The position numbers and the translations under genes are program-made. 64,000 bases of DNA. It comes from Vavraia culicis subsp. floridensis (taxonomy: Eukaryota > Microsporidia > Pleistophoridae). Of the stretch, positions 1 through 9,183 are shown in pieces. Location of the stretch: assembly GCF_000192795.1 (NCBI RefSeq), contig NW_007360625.1, positions 23,373 to 87,372 on the forward strand, given 5' to 3'. Below the pieces are notes generated by a model. It was given only the letters and a program-made list of their open reading frames with translations, made no database searches and had not been told where the DNA came from. Position 1 is the stretch's first letter, and every line of letters begins with the position of its first letter.

Positions 1-436
1 TGAAGCCAATATATTTGCCTAGTAGCGCAACTATTTGTTCAAATCAAACCAAAATTGCATATTCTTTCTGTTTTTCCTCGCAACGAGCATTGATTTTCGA
101 CAACAAAGTACTTCTTTCAATATTGCCGAAGTGAAAGAAGATAAAATGTTCAAACGCTGCAAAATGCGGTGCTCTTCCTGGATTGTATCGAAATAAGAAT
201 GACAACTAGCAAAATACGTGGTAAAGAATAAGATATTCGCTCATTTGTGCAACCAAACATTTTGTTTTGATGATAACAACATTGACCTGGTTATCGCGCA
301 CGATCAAAGTCAAGATCAATTCGAATACTCGAAGATTACAAAAATACAAGAGCAAATATTTTCAGCTCAAAGCGGGCCGGTACCTGGACGAGGTGTTATT
401 AACAATTGGTGGTTCAACAACAAAATTTTTATTGCT
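1..436. other. 5' flank without a supported gene
   Basis: I see no convincing gene here. The eS28 frame stays open upstream of its ATG but reaches no eS28-like sequence, so I treat that extension as noncoding. An AAAATTTTT block at 422-430 lies just before the second block that precedes eS28. Confidence 0.6.
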
Positions 437-451
437 AAAAATTTTTACCCC
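437..451 (+). promoter_or_regulatory. AAATTTTT plus CCCC start signal of eS28
   Basis: A run of five A, five T, then ACCCC ends 7 bases before the eS28 ATG. AAATTTTT blocks and CCC-like motifs just upstream of start codons are documented transcription/start signals in Microsporidia. This is the clearest example in the window, and it fixes the eS28 start at 459 rather than at upstream in-frame codons. Confidence 0.7.
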
Positions 452-458
452 AGGAATC

Positions 459-656
459 ATGACTGAGAAGGTTTACATAGGGAAGGTGATCAAGCGTATT
501 GAACGAAGCGGACCAGGTGGACCGATCACGCTTTGTCAATTGGAGTTGCTGGAGGAGAAACGGACCTTGCAACGGGCTGTAATGGGGCCGGTACGAGAAG
601 GAGATTTGATTATGCTTTTGGATTGCGAGAGAGAACATAGAAGAGGAAAGTTTTAA
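459..656 (+). CDS. RPS28: 40S ribosomal protein eS28
   Basis: This is a 65-residue small-subunit ribosomal protein of the eS28 family, a component of the cytoplasmic 40S subunit near the mRNA exit region. The family signature GPVREGDLIMLLDCEREHRR lies at the C-terminus, and the protein begins MTEKVYIGKVIKRIERSG. Its length is close to the family norm of 65-69 residues. I chose the ATG at 459 because it follows the AAATTTTT/CCCC signal and because upstream in-frame sequence has no eS28 similarity. The next gene starts only 34 bases after the stop on the same strand, so its promoter motif abuts the eS28 3' end. No intron is visible. Confidence 0.95.
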   Translation: MTEKVYIGKVIKRIERSGPGGPITLCQLELLEEKRTLQRAVMGPVREGDLIMLLDCEREHRRGKF

Positions 657-660
657 AATA

Positions 661-679
661 AAAATTTTTATTGGCGCCC
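661..679 (+). promoter_or_regulatory. AAAATTTTT plus GCCC start signal
   Basis: AAAATTTTT followed by ATTGGCGCCC begins 4 bases after the eS28 stop and ends 11 bases before the next ATG. It is the same two-part signal seen at other genes here, squeezed into a 34-base spacer. Transcripts of eS28 probably run through it. Confidence 0.6.
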
Positions 680-690
680 TTTGCATTTTC

Positions 691-1203
691 ATGAGCAGGA
701 ATTCACGTGGCGATGGAATAGATGGACTGTCAGATTTTGTACGTGTCTTCCATAAAAACATCAACAAAAATAAGAAGCTTGAACCCAAGTATTTTAAAAA
801 GCTGTGTAGAATTGTGAGAGAGAACATGGTATGTCAATTTCTGGAGTTGCTGACCACGTTTACGAACAATGAGTGTATCGTTATAGGCAGGGCCATTATG
901 AAGAATAGAATGGATGATGTTGATGAGCTGGTCGATTTTCTTGTGTCCAAGAAGTGCAAGTATCACATCATTATCCTAACCTGTACGCTGTGTAAGGGCA
1001 GGAAACTAAAAAATGTAGACTCTGTTAAGAATTATATCAAGTCGTTCTTCGGAGATGAGACCGGCATCAATTTTTATAGACTCATAATGATGATGGGCAG
1101 GAAGTACAGAAACGCTCTTGATGATGATATCATGGCGTTTTGTAGGAATAATGATCATCCTATTCTTAAAGAGGTGATAAAAGAACATGAAGATCGATTT
1201 TAA
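691..1203 (+). CDS. Conserved-looking protein of unknown function
   Basis: This 170-residue protein is one I do not recognise. It is mixed-charge and probably helical, with Met/Ile-rich helices near residues 65-85 and 125-145 and a CTLCKG segment near residue 100. It has no signal peptide or membrane segment. The ATG at 691 directly follows the two-part start signal, which supports expression as a real gene. It sits 34 bases downstream of eS28 on the same strand, an unusually tight spacing for this window. The short helices could belong to a HEAT- or MIF4G-like fold, but I cannot show it. Confidence 0.75.
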   Translation: MSRNSRGDGIDGLSDFVRVFHKNINKNKKLEPKYFKKLCRIVRENMVCQFLELLTTFTNNECIVIGRAIMKNRMDDVDELVDFLVSKKCKYHIIILTCTLCKGRKLKNVDSVKNYIKSFFGDETGINFYRLIMMMGRKYRNALDDDIMAFCRNNDHPILKEVIKEHEDRF

Positions 1204-1777
1204 ACAGTTCTTATGATAGGTAAAATAATACTAAGGTACTTTTAATGGATTGTTTTCTGAATGGTGGCTGATACAACCTTTTTCACAGGCTCAATATTTT
1301 TTGTTTGATACCGGCGTTGAGCCAAAAGTGTTGCACACACGCAAAATATTTTACAGGCACGAGAGGCCATGTACCATTTCATTGAAAATGTCTAACTAAA
1401 TTTCTTGTTGCCATGAGATCGTGCCATATTTGTTTGGATGCTGTTGATGTGTGAGAAGATAAATAATGAGCGTATTTCAGTAAAAAAACTACGAGGTTGG
1501 TGCAACAGTTTTGACGATCAAGAGTGCCACTATTACGAGAAACGTAATGCATCATGAAAAGGTATCGCAAATGGGTCGGTGCAATCATAAAAGCATGTTA
1601 TCTGCTCATATACAACAAAACATGTATTTGCTCGTTGTTATACGCATTATGAATTTTCGGTTTTGATCTAAATCGGTGATACTTCCAGCGGGCCAATGGC
1701 CCGGCAACACATGTACGAACAAAATATTGTACGCTGAACATGATGTGTCGAACCAGCCAATTGCTATTCGAGGCGTT
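1204..1777. other. Intergenic, nothing recognised
   Basis: This AT-rich spacer separates the convergent 691-1203 gene and the Utp11-like gene. No ATG-initiated frame of note and no repeat was recognised. Confidence 0.6.
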
Positions 1778-1780
1778 CTC

Positions 1781-2284
1781 TCATCGCTGACCCCTTTGCT
1801 TTTTTGTGTTTTCTATCATTTTTTCTATCTGTTGTTTCGTCTTATACAGCTTGGCAAGATAATCTCTGTATGTTGCCAATCTTTCTTTATCAGGTTTTAG
1901 TTCTTGTCTGCATTCTACTTTTACACCTTGTGGACAATCTTCAAAAACAATTTTAGCTGGTTTAAGTACAGGCATAGTCTTTCTTAGCTTCTTTTCCATC
2001 CTTATTATTTCAAAATTCAGACTTATAACCCGGCGCTTACTCTCGGCCATGTCAAACTTGCTAATTCTTACGAGCTTATCGTTCTCCTGTCTTAATGAGT
2101 TCATTTTGAAGAAGTACTCGTTCCCAGTCTTAAAATGGATTTCTTCTTTAAGCTCTTTGATTTTACTAGTGCGCTCCTTCTTAAGTTTGAGGCGCTTTAT
2201 TGCGTCGTGCTTGCTCTCCAGATTCTCTGGCTGCACACGTTTCTCCGCTGAATCGAACTTCCTGGCTGTTTTAAGCGATTTCAT
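1781..2284 (-). CDS. UTP11: Utp11-like U3 snoRNP / SSU processome protein
   Basis: This 167-residue, very basic, coiled-coil protein resembles Utp11, a nucleolar component of the U3 snoRNP/small-subunit processome needed for 18S rRNA maturation. The recognisable part is the central block in which a Lys-rich helix (KIKELKEEIHFKTGNEYFFK) precedes a FFKM segment, equivalent to the NPDEFYYKM region of Utp11. A long helical stretch (MAESKRRVISLNFEIIRMEK) follows. It is shorter than animal and yeast homologues (about 250 residues), as is common in microsporidia. The ATG at 2284 follows a minus-strand AAATTTTTT block and an ACCC motif. The assignment rests on motif recognition only. Confidence 0.75.
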   Translation of the reverse strand: MKSLKTARKFDSAEKRVQPENLESKHDAIKRLKLKKERTSKIKELKEEIHFKTGNEYFFKMNSLRQENDKLVRISKFDMAESKRRVISLNFEIIRMEKKLRKTMPVLKPAKIVFEDCPQGVKVECRQELKPDKERLATYRDYLAKLYKTKQQIEKMIENTKKQRGQR

Positions 2285-2285
2285 C

Positions 2286-2313
2286 GTGGGTTGGAAAAAG
2301 CAAAAAATTTTAT
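2286..2313 (-). promoter_or_regulatory. Start signal of the Utp11-like gene
   Basis: Read on the minus strand, this is TATAAAATTTTTTGC, a short T-rich stretch, then AACCCAC, ending next to the ATG. It has the same two-part arrangement as eS28. Confidence 0.6.
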
Positions 2314-4261
2314 ACGGACCATTTGTTCAGTAAAAACTGCTGTGGTCATTTAAATGACAAAAAATACACCATAATCACATTGTTTGTGGTATAAAACGCG
2401 GTTATACAAGAATAATGAGATGGCAATCACTCATACGCCGTTCTGAGATCAGACCGTTTATTACCTGTGGTTAAAAAGGATATTTGATATTAAACACGTT
2501 GTAACACGTAGAATATCGCACTACAGACGAGTATCTATTTTTTGGATATCACGCACGAGTGCTTGTATTTTTCAGCCATCTGAGAAGAAAATTGAAGAAA
2601 AAGATTTATGTTTATTTGACAAAATTAAAAAGAAACTTAGGTATTTTAAAGCAATATAAGTACGTGTACTAGTCAAACAAGAGACAGCGTCTCTCTGGCA
2701 AGAAGTTTTGAATGAGTAACTCGTGTCACAGTCTATCTGTTAAAACGAGAGATTTGGCTCGATGTAATCAATTCAATTATTTACTGAATCATGGATGTGA
2801 GCGTATTAATATACGTAAAAATTCACCCAAGTTCATTACAATACTATATTGGCCCGAAATGATTCGGCCACATCAAGTTTAACAAATTGCTGCTCGTTTT
2901 GAAGAAAATTGGAGATACAAAGTGCATCTTTACCTATTGATCACTTCTATAACGTACAGGAATCATTTTTGCAGATCAAACCAATTTTTAAGTCGACCCT
3001 ATCACTTGAACATGACAAATAAATGTTCTCTACGCTACTTAGCTAGTGCCAATATTGAGTTTGCGAGTAATGGCATTTATACAATTTTGTTTGAGTGGTT
3101 ATTGGATCGAGTTTTCACCTCGTTGAACCCTTATCTAATGTAACTTTGTTCATGCCGCAGTTGTCTGGTATTTTAAACACTTTTTCATCAAAAGTGCGTT
3201 TATTTATCATTTAATATCACGGGTAGTTCGAACCTGCCGATCAAATGGCAGAGTATTATCGATTTGGTAAATGTTTCGTTGAGCGAGTGTTTAACTGGAG
3301 GTAGGAATGAAAGCTATTATTACGCGGTTCAAAAACAACGTATGTGTGAGAATGTTATGTTGTTATCCGATTGCTTAGTGTCTTCATTGCATATTTCCTT
3401 TCCAAGTCTTCGTATGATGAAAGCAAATTATTTAATACATTAAATGTTCATTTCGGAGGGAATTAAAGGCAACGGCAGTATCTTAGAAACGACGTGATTG
3501 TTCCATTAATGAAAATTATTGTGCGTTCTTTGTGGTCACTTGTGACACTAGACCTGAGATTAAGTCTTACATACCGATTCGTTGATCAATCCAAACGTAT
3601 GTTGCAACGTTTTAATTGGCAATGTGAGTTATGAATAAATAGCGTTATTCTTCGATACTAACCGTTTGTTGGCCCAAACCGTGGTTTTAAACCTGAATAA
3701 CAATCAAAACAGCCCGCATGTACCCTGATTCCGCAAGAAATTTGGTATTATACTGTGTATTTACTTTTCCTGTAGACCAGTTTACTGAGGGGCACCTCGC
3801 ATTTGATTAGTAACCTGCTTAACGCTATTTCATATAAATAAAAAGACAACTCGAAAGCTGATTGATCAGTTCTGGAAAGTAAATTATTTGACCCTTAGAG
3901 AAAAATAGAAAATGCTTGTATCATGATAATAATGACCCATAAAAGCATCATAATATCCGAGATAAGTTCCTTAGTTCCACAATATCATCATTCAACTCTT
4001 TTTAACACGTATGGGCCCGAGATGTGATGTATTTGAGTAATCGATGATGTTAAGGAATGCTGCACTAAAGCTCGTTCAAATAAGAAATAACGTAGTGTCA
4101 GCGCATATTTGCCGTAATGGCAGCTATCATACGAAACTTATGAGGTAGTGATCCTCTTACTTTAAAACATACGTATCATATATTCCAAATTCATTATCAT
4201 ACAGATTTGTTTTACAAGAAAACATAAAGTTTTGAGGACCGTGCAACTAATTCTTTAAGTA
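2314..4261. other. Large intergenic region, nothing recognised
   Basis: About 1.9 kb of AT-rich sequence. A TTCGAAC sequence near 3227 recalls a tRNA T loop, but no cloverleaf can be built around it. No ATG frame with family similarity was seen. Confidence 0.55.
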
Positions 4262-6025
4262 ATGCTGATTCTGCAACTTATAAGCCGAATTCGTTCATTG
4301 TGTTTACCGGGAAGTTCAGAATGTGATGGAGATACCATGAAAATGTGTGATCTGAACGGCGAATGGGTTGTGATAAATTGCCCTACCAATAGTAACTGTG
4401 TGCTTGATAACAATAAGATTACATGTTCACCTGCCAAAGGAGAGGAAAGCGTGCCTGCTGACCTATCAGTAATGAAGAAAGTCTCGAGTCAGCAGGAAAG
4501 CGTTGATAAAAAGGAAGAAAAAAAGCAAGAAAGCCAAAACAGCGCAGAGAACAAACCTAGTGATCAGAACAAAGCAGAAAACCAATCAAATATACCTAAT
4601 AGCAATTCGTCTGCAGCCGAGAATAAATCTGATCAGTCGGAAGGAGCTCAAATGCCAAGTGAAAAGCAGCAACAACCGGATGATAGTAAGAATACGGAGA
4701 GTAAGGCGGAGACAGACAATCAGGATGAACAAAAATCACAGGAGCAGCCAAAGCCATCGGAGCCTCCAAAAGAGTCAGTTAAACCGCCTGAAGATAAACA
4801 GGAGAAAACTGTTACTGTATATAAGACAGTTACTGAGAAGATAATGATAGAGACACGGGATGAGCCATCAACGATACAGGAAATAGTTAAAACCGTTAAA
4901 AGACCGGATTTGCCTTGTTGTGATGAAAACCTGCAGGATTCATGCCGTATATGTCGTGATACAAAGCCTATAAGAGCAATTGTAATTGATCGTGAGAGCC
5001 TGTTAGGAGCGGGTAGCGAAGGCCAGCAGGGATCAACAGCCGGTAACGGTTCGAGTCAGCCACCCACCGGTGGTTCTGATACAGGCGGTGGAAGCGCGTC
5101 ACCGACAGCACAAGGCGAAAGTAGCGATAACACTGCTCAACCGGGTGGAGGTTCAGGGGCATCACAGCCCGGACAAGCCGGCGGGGCTGACAGTTCTGCA
5201 CAGCAGAGCAGTGGTCCCCCAAAAGCACCACTTGGCCATGGTAAAACACCATTGCCAGCTAGTAGTCTAACATCAACAGGTCCAGGTGCAAAAGCTTCTA
5301 CTCCACCTAGTCCGGCAAAAAAGTCCCCACTCGCCAGTGCAGGCAAAAACAACATAAACTCGAGTCTTAAGGGCAAAGAGGGTCAAAAACTTGCTGGTGA
5401 CACAGGAAGCACGCCATCGGGCGGTGGCGGTAATGCCAAAATAACAGAGAGCCAAATTAAACAAATTACGAGTGAGCTTGGATATAAAGCACCAGATGCG
5501 AACGTAAAGGCAGTCGCAGATCAGATTGGCAAATTTAAAACTACCAATGATGCAGCGATGTTCCTGGCACAAATCATGCACGAGTCTGGTGGCTTGTCGC
5601 AACTCGTAGAGAAAGGATGCAATGAAGATCCTGCTAAGTGTGGTAAAAATTATGACGATGGCAAGGGAAAGCCAGGTAAATATTATTTTGGACGTGGATT
5701 CATCCAACTGTCGTGGGCGGCCAATTACAAAGCAGCGAGTGAAGGCATTGGCATGGGCACTAAACTACTCGATAATCCTGATATGGTCGGTAAAGATCCA
5801 AAGGTAGCCATGCAGACATCGGTGTGGTACTGGCAAACAAGAGTTGCCACTGCACCGGGAGTCAAAGAAAATAAATTTGGAGCCACCACAAAGGCAATTA
5901 ATGGTGCTTTGGAGTGCAAGGGACAAAATGTGGAGAAAAGTAAGAAGAGATATGATATTTACAAGAAAATTGTCAAAATCCTAAAGATAAGTAATCCTTC
6001 GAGTGAAGCTGGCTGCTATAATTAG
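4262..6025 (+). CDS. GH19 family chitinase with CBM19-like N-terminal module
   Basis: This 587-residue protein is predicted to hydrolyse beta-1,4 N-acetylglucosamine polymers. Residues 1-17 are hydrophobic and may act as a short signal peptide. Residues 14-56 hold a six-Cys module (CLPGSSECDGDTMKMC, GEWV, C, C, C) that fits the CBM19 chitin-binding pattern of fungal chitinases. Residues 60-190 are Gln/Ser/Glu/Lys-rich, 195-265 include TVTVYKTVTEK and a CCDENLQDSCRIC patch, and 270-410 are Gly/Ser/Pro-rich. The GH19 catalytic domain fills residues 415-585, with FLAQIMHESGG (proposed acid Glu441), YYFGRGFIQLSW, and INGALECKG. A TAA lies in frame just before the ATG. Remodelling of the chitinous endospore during development or germination is the likely role; that is inference from the family and organism. 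Confidence 0.88.
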   Translation: MLILQLISRIRSLCLPGSSECDGDTMKMCDLNGEWVVINCPTNSNCVLDNNKITCSPAKGEESVPADLSVMKKVSSQQESVDKKEEKKQESQNSAENKPSDQNKAENQSNIPNSNSSAAENKSDQSEGAQMPSEKQQQPDDSKNTESKAETDNQDEQKSQEQPKPSEPPKESVKPPEDKQEKTVTVYKTVTEKIMIETRDEPSTIQEIVKTVKRPDLPCCDENLQDSCRICRDTKPIRAIVIDRESLLGAGSEGQQGSTAGNGSSQPPTGGSDTGGGSASPTAQGESSDNTAQPGGGSGASQPGQAGGADSSAQQSSGPPKAPLGHGKTPLPASSLTSTGPGAKASTPPSPAKKSPLASAGKNNINSSLKGKEGQKLAGDTGSTPSGGGGNAKITESQIKQITSELGYKAPDANVKAVADQIGKFKTTNDAAMFLAQIMHESGGLSQLVEKGCNEDPAKCGKNYDDGKGKPGKYYFGRGFIQLSWAANYKAASEGIGMGTKLLDNPDMVGKDPKVAMQTSVWYWQTRVATAPGVKENKFGATTKAINGALECKGQNVEKSKKRYDIYKKIVKILKISNPSSEAGCYN

Positions 6026-6912
6026 TATGGCAGGTTTAAATAAATTAGACCATAATTAATTAAAAGAGCGAAAATTATTAATAAACAGTTCTCCATCCTT
6101 TCAGTTACTCTTTATGTGGTGCATTCGACATGCTACATGTTTTTGTAAGTTGATTGTGCGATCTTCTCATTAGATCATAGCTCGAACATGATGTGAGCAG
6201 GATATGTTCTAATTCATTTACCATGGCATACATGTACCTATAGACATGGTAGTTAATAGAAATAGATGCCATAAACTACGTTTCTTGCCACTTATAATGG
6301 AATATTAAGATGGCATCGTTTTGACAACTTTCCCATAACACCAAGCAGCATTGTAAACAACCTGAGATATTACCTACCACGTTGCTGCGGCAACTCCAAT
6401 ACGAAATGGATGAGCTAACAGATAATGAATAATGGTGGTGTGTGAGTAAATTTACTTATCTAAATGGATTAATCGCAGTTTACCTAATTCACAGGCACAC
6501 CGAAGTTACTGCGGTGTTTATAAATCACGAACAAAATTTTATTTCATAGCTACGTAATGTTGGTAGGTAGGGTGAATGCTCCATACAACACACCGCTAAT
6601 AATAATTTTGGTAAAAATGCCGGAATAGAACACCAATTACCAATTGAATGCATGCACACCAGAGTTAACAGTGCAGACACCAAATTAGGTACAGCAGGGT
6701 TCTTATACCTTTGCATTTGCCCGAATAAAACTGCGTTCTGAGTCCTAAGAATTAGCTATATTATCTCAGTTCATGTATTGTGGCCGAAGACTTAGACAGT
6801 CTGCATCGTACCGCATATAAATACCATTTTAAATAAATTTTATTGAAGCGTCCATTGAACAGCATCCGCTGCTCATCGGGTATAAAGCGGCTCTTTATTA
6901 ACTGGCTAATCT
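6026..6912. other. Intergenic, nothing secure
   Basis: This spacer holds one ATG-initiated minus-strand frame (6525-6716, 63 codons) without recognisable similarity or start signal. I do not call it a gene. Confidence 0.55.
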
Positions 6913-8412
6913 CTATTCATTAAAAACCCGTATATTACCGGTTATAATACCAGCAGGATCACATGTCTTCAATTCGACAAAGATCCTTTCTGAAACTTCA
7001 ATGCGATACTTGCCATCAGCTTTTTTCAAAAATTCGAGTAATTCTAGGGCGTATACAACATCCGAATGAGTCATGGCCAACTCTTCTGAAATAACTTCAA
7101 CGGATACACACCCTTTAATCCTCGATATATAATTATAAACTTTGTATTTCCAGTATTTCTTGTAAACTGCGAGTCCTTGATCAGACAGAGGTTTTTCTGG
7201 TGTCCCTTTTTTGTTAGTAATTTTGCACAGACAGTAACTGAAATCAATTAAAAAGTAGCCAAAACCTTTTCCTTGATAGCAGGGCAGAACGACAATACAC
7301 GATAAATTGAACTTTGTTGAGAACTTTTCCCTGGAGAAATACCCTATAAAGTTGCCATTGTCATCATACAGAGTGTAAAATAAAAAAGGCTCCACATCAT
7401 AGTAGAGTGTCTTGTGATCGAGGAAGCACTTTGCCACCAAACAGAGATTCCTGCAGAATATTGTGTCTATCTCACCATCCACCTCATATAATTTCAGTTT
7501 TCCGCGGGAGTACACCAGATTACCGCGTAGACACATATCGCACTTCAACTTGTGTCTTTCTAACGAAATAGACTCCTTGAAGTAGGAAAAGCACTTCTCG
7601 CAGACATACATAGAGTATGACACATTGATAAAAGGCGAAAGATACTGCGGTGAAAGCTTTTTGCTCCCTATGTACAACTTGGAAACAACTATCTCCTTGC
7701 CCATATATCGTTGTCCTCGCTCGTCTTTCATAAATCCTTTGCTTCTCACAAAGCTGTTGAACATGTTCATCTCAAATCTGGCCATTACTTCTAGCTGCGT
7801 AGCGCCCAGGTATAACTTCTCTCGACATGGTCTGCAGAACTGGGCGGTGGTACACGTTTTGTGGAATATTTGTGGACAAACCAAGCAGCGCATCGTGTCG
7901 TCATCATTATTCAATCCACATTCTGTGCACGCGTTACAATCGTTACATATGAAGATAACCTCGTAATTTTCGACTATCCGACTCCCTTTCTTTGAACAGC
8001 TGTTATGAAATTTCCTTCCACATTTGAGACATTTTACAAAAATTTTTCTCAAAATTTTCCCACAAAAACAGCATTTTTTATCGGAGTCTTCCAAAATTAT
8101 GGTGTCTTTATCTCCAAAATCATGTGTCATGGCACAATTTTTCTCTATTTTATCGGTGCTACCGTTTTGATGTTCCAAGTTGATTCTTTTTAGTCTCGGT
8201 GCCTTGCTCATATTCCTTTCATTCTTAGACTCGGTATTTTCATTGATTACATCGTCCAATTCGTTGCTTTTCTCATGAGCTGCCGCCCTGTTTCCTTCCA
8301 TTGCAGTAAGATCAGTTCCTATATCGCCTCTTTTGTTAATTAAAGGACGAACAATGCTGTCCCCATCCTCACACAAACTATTCTTAACTCTTGTTCGGCC
8401 AATCGTGCGCAT
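6913..8412 (-). CDS. MYST-family histone acetyltransferase with double PHD fingers (KAT6-like)
   Basis: This 499-residue protein is a nuclear MYST acetyltransferase that transfers acetyl groups from acetyl-CoA to histone lysines. Two adjacent PHD-type zinc fingers occupy residues 114-196 (CCFCGK, CLKC, HNSC, CNDC; then CTEC, CLVC, HKTC, CRPC), an arrangement like the DPF of animal MOZ/MORF. The C2HC finger typical of MYST is at 271-291 (CEKC...HKLKC). The catalytic core shows DHKTLYYDVEPFLFY with the autoacetylated Lys, Cys372 in NLSCIVVLPCYQ, the acetyl-CoA loop QGKGFG at 380-385, and catalytic Glu406 in GTPEKPLSDQG. The 110 N-terminal residues are charged and unstructured. I use the ATG at 8412; the frame extends five codons further only to a TTG. 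An ACCC motif lies about 20 bases upstream. Confidence 0.93.
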   Translation of the reverse strand: MRTIGRTRVKNSLCEDGDSIVRPLINKRGDIGTDLTAMEGNRAAAHEKSNELDDVINENTESKNERNMSKAPRLKRINLEHQNGSTDKIEKNCAMTHDFGDKDTIILEDSDKKCCFCGKILRKIFVKCLKCGRKFHNSCSKKGSRIVENYEVIFICNDCNACTECGLNNDDDTMRCLVCPQIFHKTCTTAQFCRPCREKLYLGATQLEVMARFEMNMFNSFVRSKGFMKDERGQRYMGKEIVVSKLYIGSKKLSPQYLSPFINVSYSMYVCEKCFSYFKESISLERHKLKCDMCLRGNLVYSRGKLKLYEVDGEIDTIFCRNLCLVAKCFLDHKTLYYDVEPFLFYTLYDDNGNFIGYFSREKFSTKFNLSCIVVLPCYQGKGFGYFLIDFSYCLCKITNKKGTPEKPLSDQGLAVYKKYWKYKVYNYISRIKGCVSVEVISEELAMTHSDVVYALELLEFLKKADGKYRIEVSERIFVELKTCDPAGIITGNIRVFNE

Positions 8413-8419
8413 TTGAATT

Positions 8420-8557
8420 TTATACAATGGGTCTTTTGTTACTTAAATGTTTTACATTCAAAAACGCAAAACTCATTATCATCGAAGCAAATATCACCGT
8501 TTGAGAGAGTATTTGTGACAGACGGTCTTCGTATTTTTGGTATTCCACAGCAAACAT
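8420..8557 (-). CDS. Possible 45-residue membrane peptide gene
   Basis: A short ATG frame on the same strand ends 7 bases before the MYST start codon. It encodes a charged N-terminus followed by one hydrophobic segment (TVIFASMIMSFAFL) and a basic end. A minus-strand AAAAATTTTT block lies about 36 bases upstream of the ATG and a CTCC just before it, resembling the start signal of other genes here. Small subunits of signal peptidase or Sec61 have a similar layout, but I cannot match either. It may also be only a 5' leader of the MYST transcript. Confidence 0.35.
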   Translation of the reverse strand: MFAVEYQKYEDRLSQILSQTVIFASMIMSFAFLNVKHLSNKRPIV

Positions 8558-8597
8558 AGGAGATAGCGAAACTATGGCTTTTAAGATAAAAATTTTT

Positions 8598-9183
8598 CTT
8601 TATTCTACAAACATCTTTTTCTTGGAGTGGACAGGTAGAACAGTCTTGTTAATTTTTATGAACAGAGAAAAACATAATATGAGTCATCATCGTGCAACAA
8701 GCACCCGTCTAAATCACATTGTTGTCCAGTCATGGATAAAACGTCATAATTAATTCTAATTTTATTAACTTGTTGATAAATTGAGCAATTTTTCTTCGCT
8801 CTTAAAGCCGAAATAAAACGAATATCGAATATTTTAGAAGTTCAATGTGCGTTACTATGAACATATACACCGGTAGCAGTCCTTAGTTCATAAACGGCTT
8901 GTTTACTATAAAAAGCGTGTTCATTAATTCATACCATATTTGATACATCCAGAACGTGCTCGACAGAGAATGGCTAGCTAGCACTGTGGCACGGCTGCGC
9001 ACGAATTGCCAGAATGTAAATATGTGACACCGCAGGTCTGTAAATATTCTATTTTGACAGAAGGTTGAATATCAATATATCTTAACTGTCACATTTTCTT
9101 AGATTGTTCAAGTATATACGGCTTGATTGTATGAGAGGAGTTATCAATTTTTCTCGCTATTTTTATCCTAAAATATCGCTTTA
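8598..9183. other. Intergenic between divergent genes
   Basis: About 590 bases separate the minus-strand MYST group from the plus-strand Nse2-like gene. It should contain both promoters. Apart from T-rich stretches just upstream of 9184 I recognise no motif. Confidence 0.55.

Noticed and set aside
267..458. N-terminal extension of the eS28 reading frame (64 more codons)
   Set aside because: It has no eS28 similarity and contains the AAATTTTT/CCCC signal; the ATG at 459 fits family length.
3215..3240. TTCGAAC in GGGTAGTTCGAACCTGCC, tRNA T-loop-like
   Set aside because: Neither strand gives a five-pair T stem, and no acceptor, D or anticodon stem can be formed around it.
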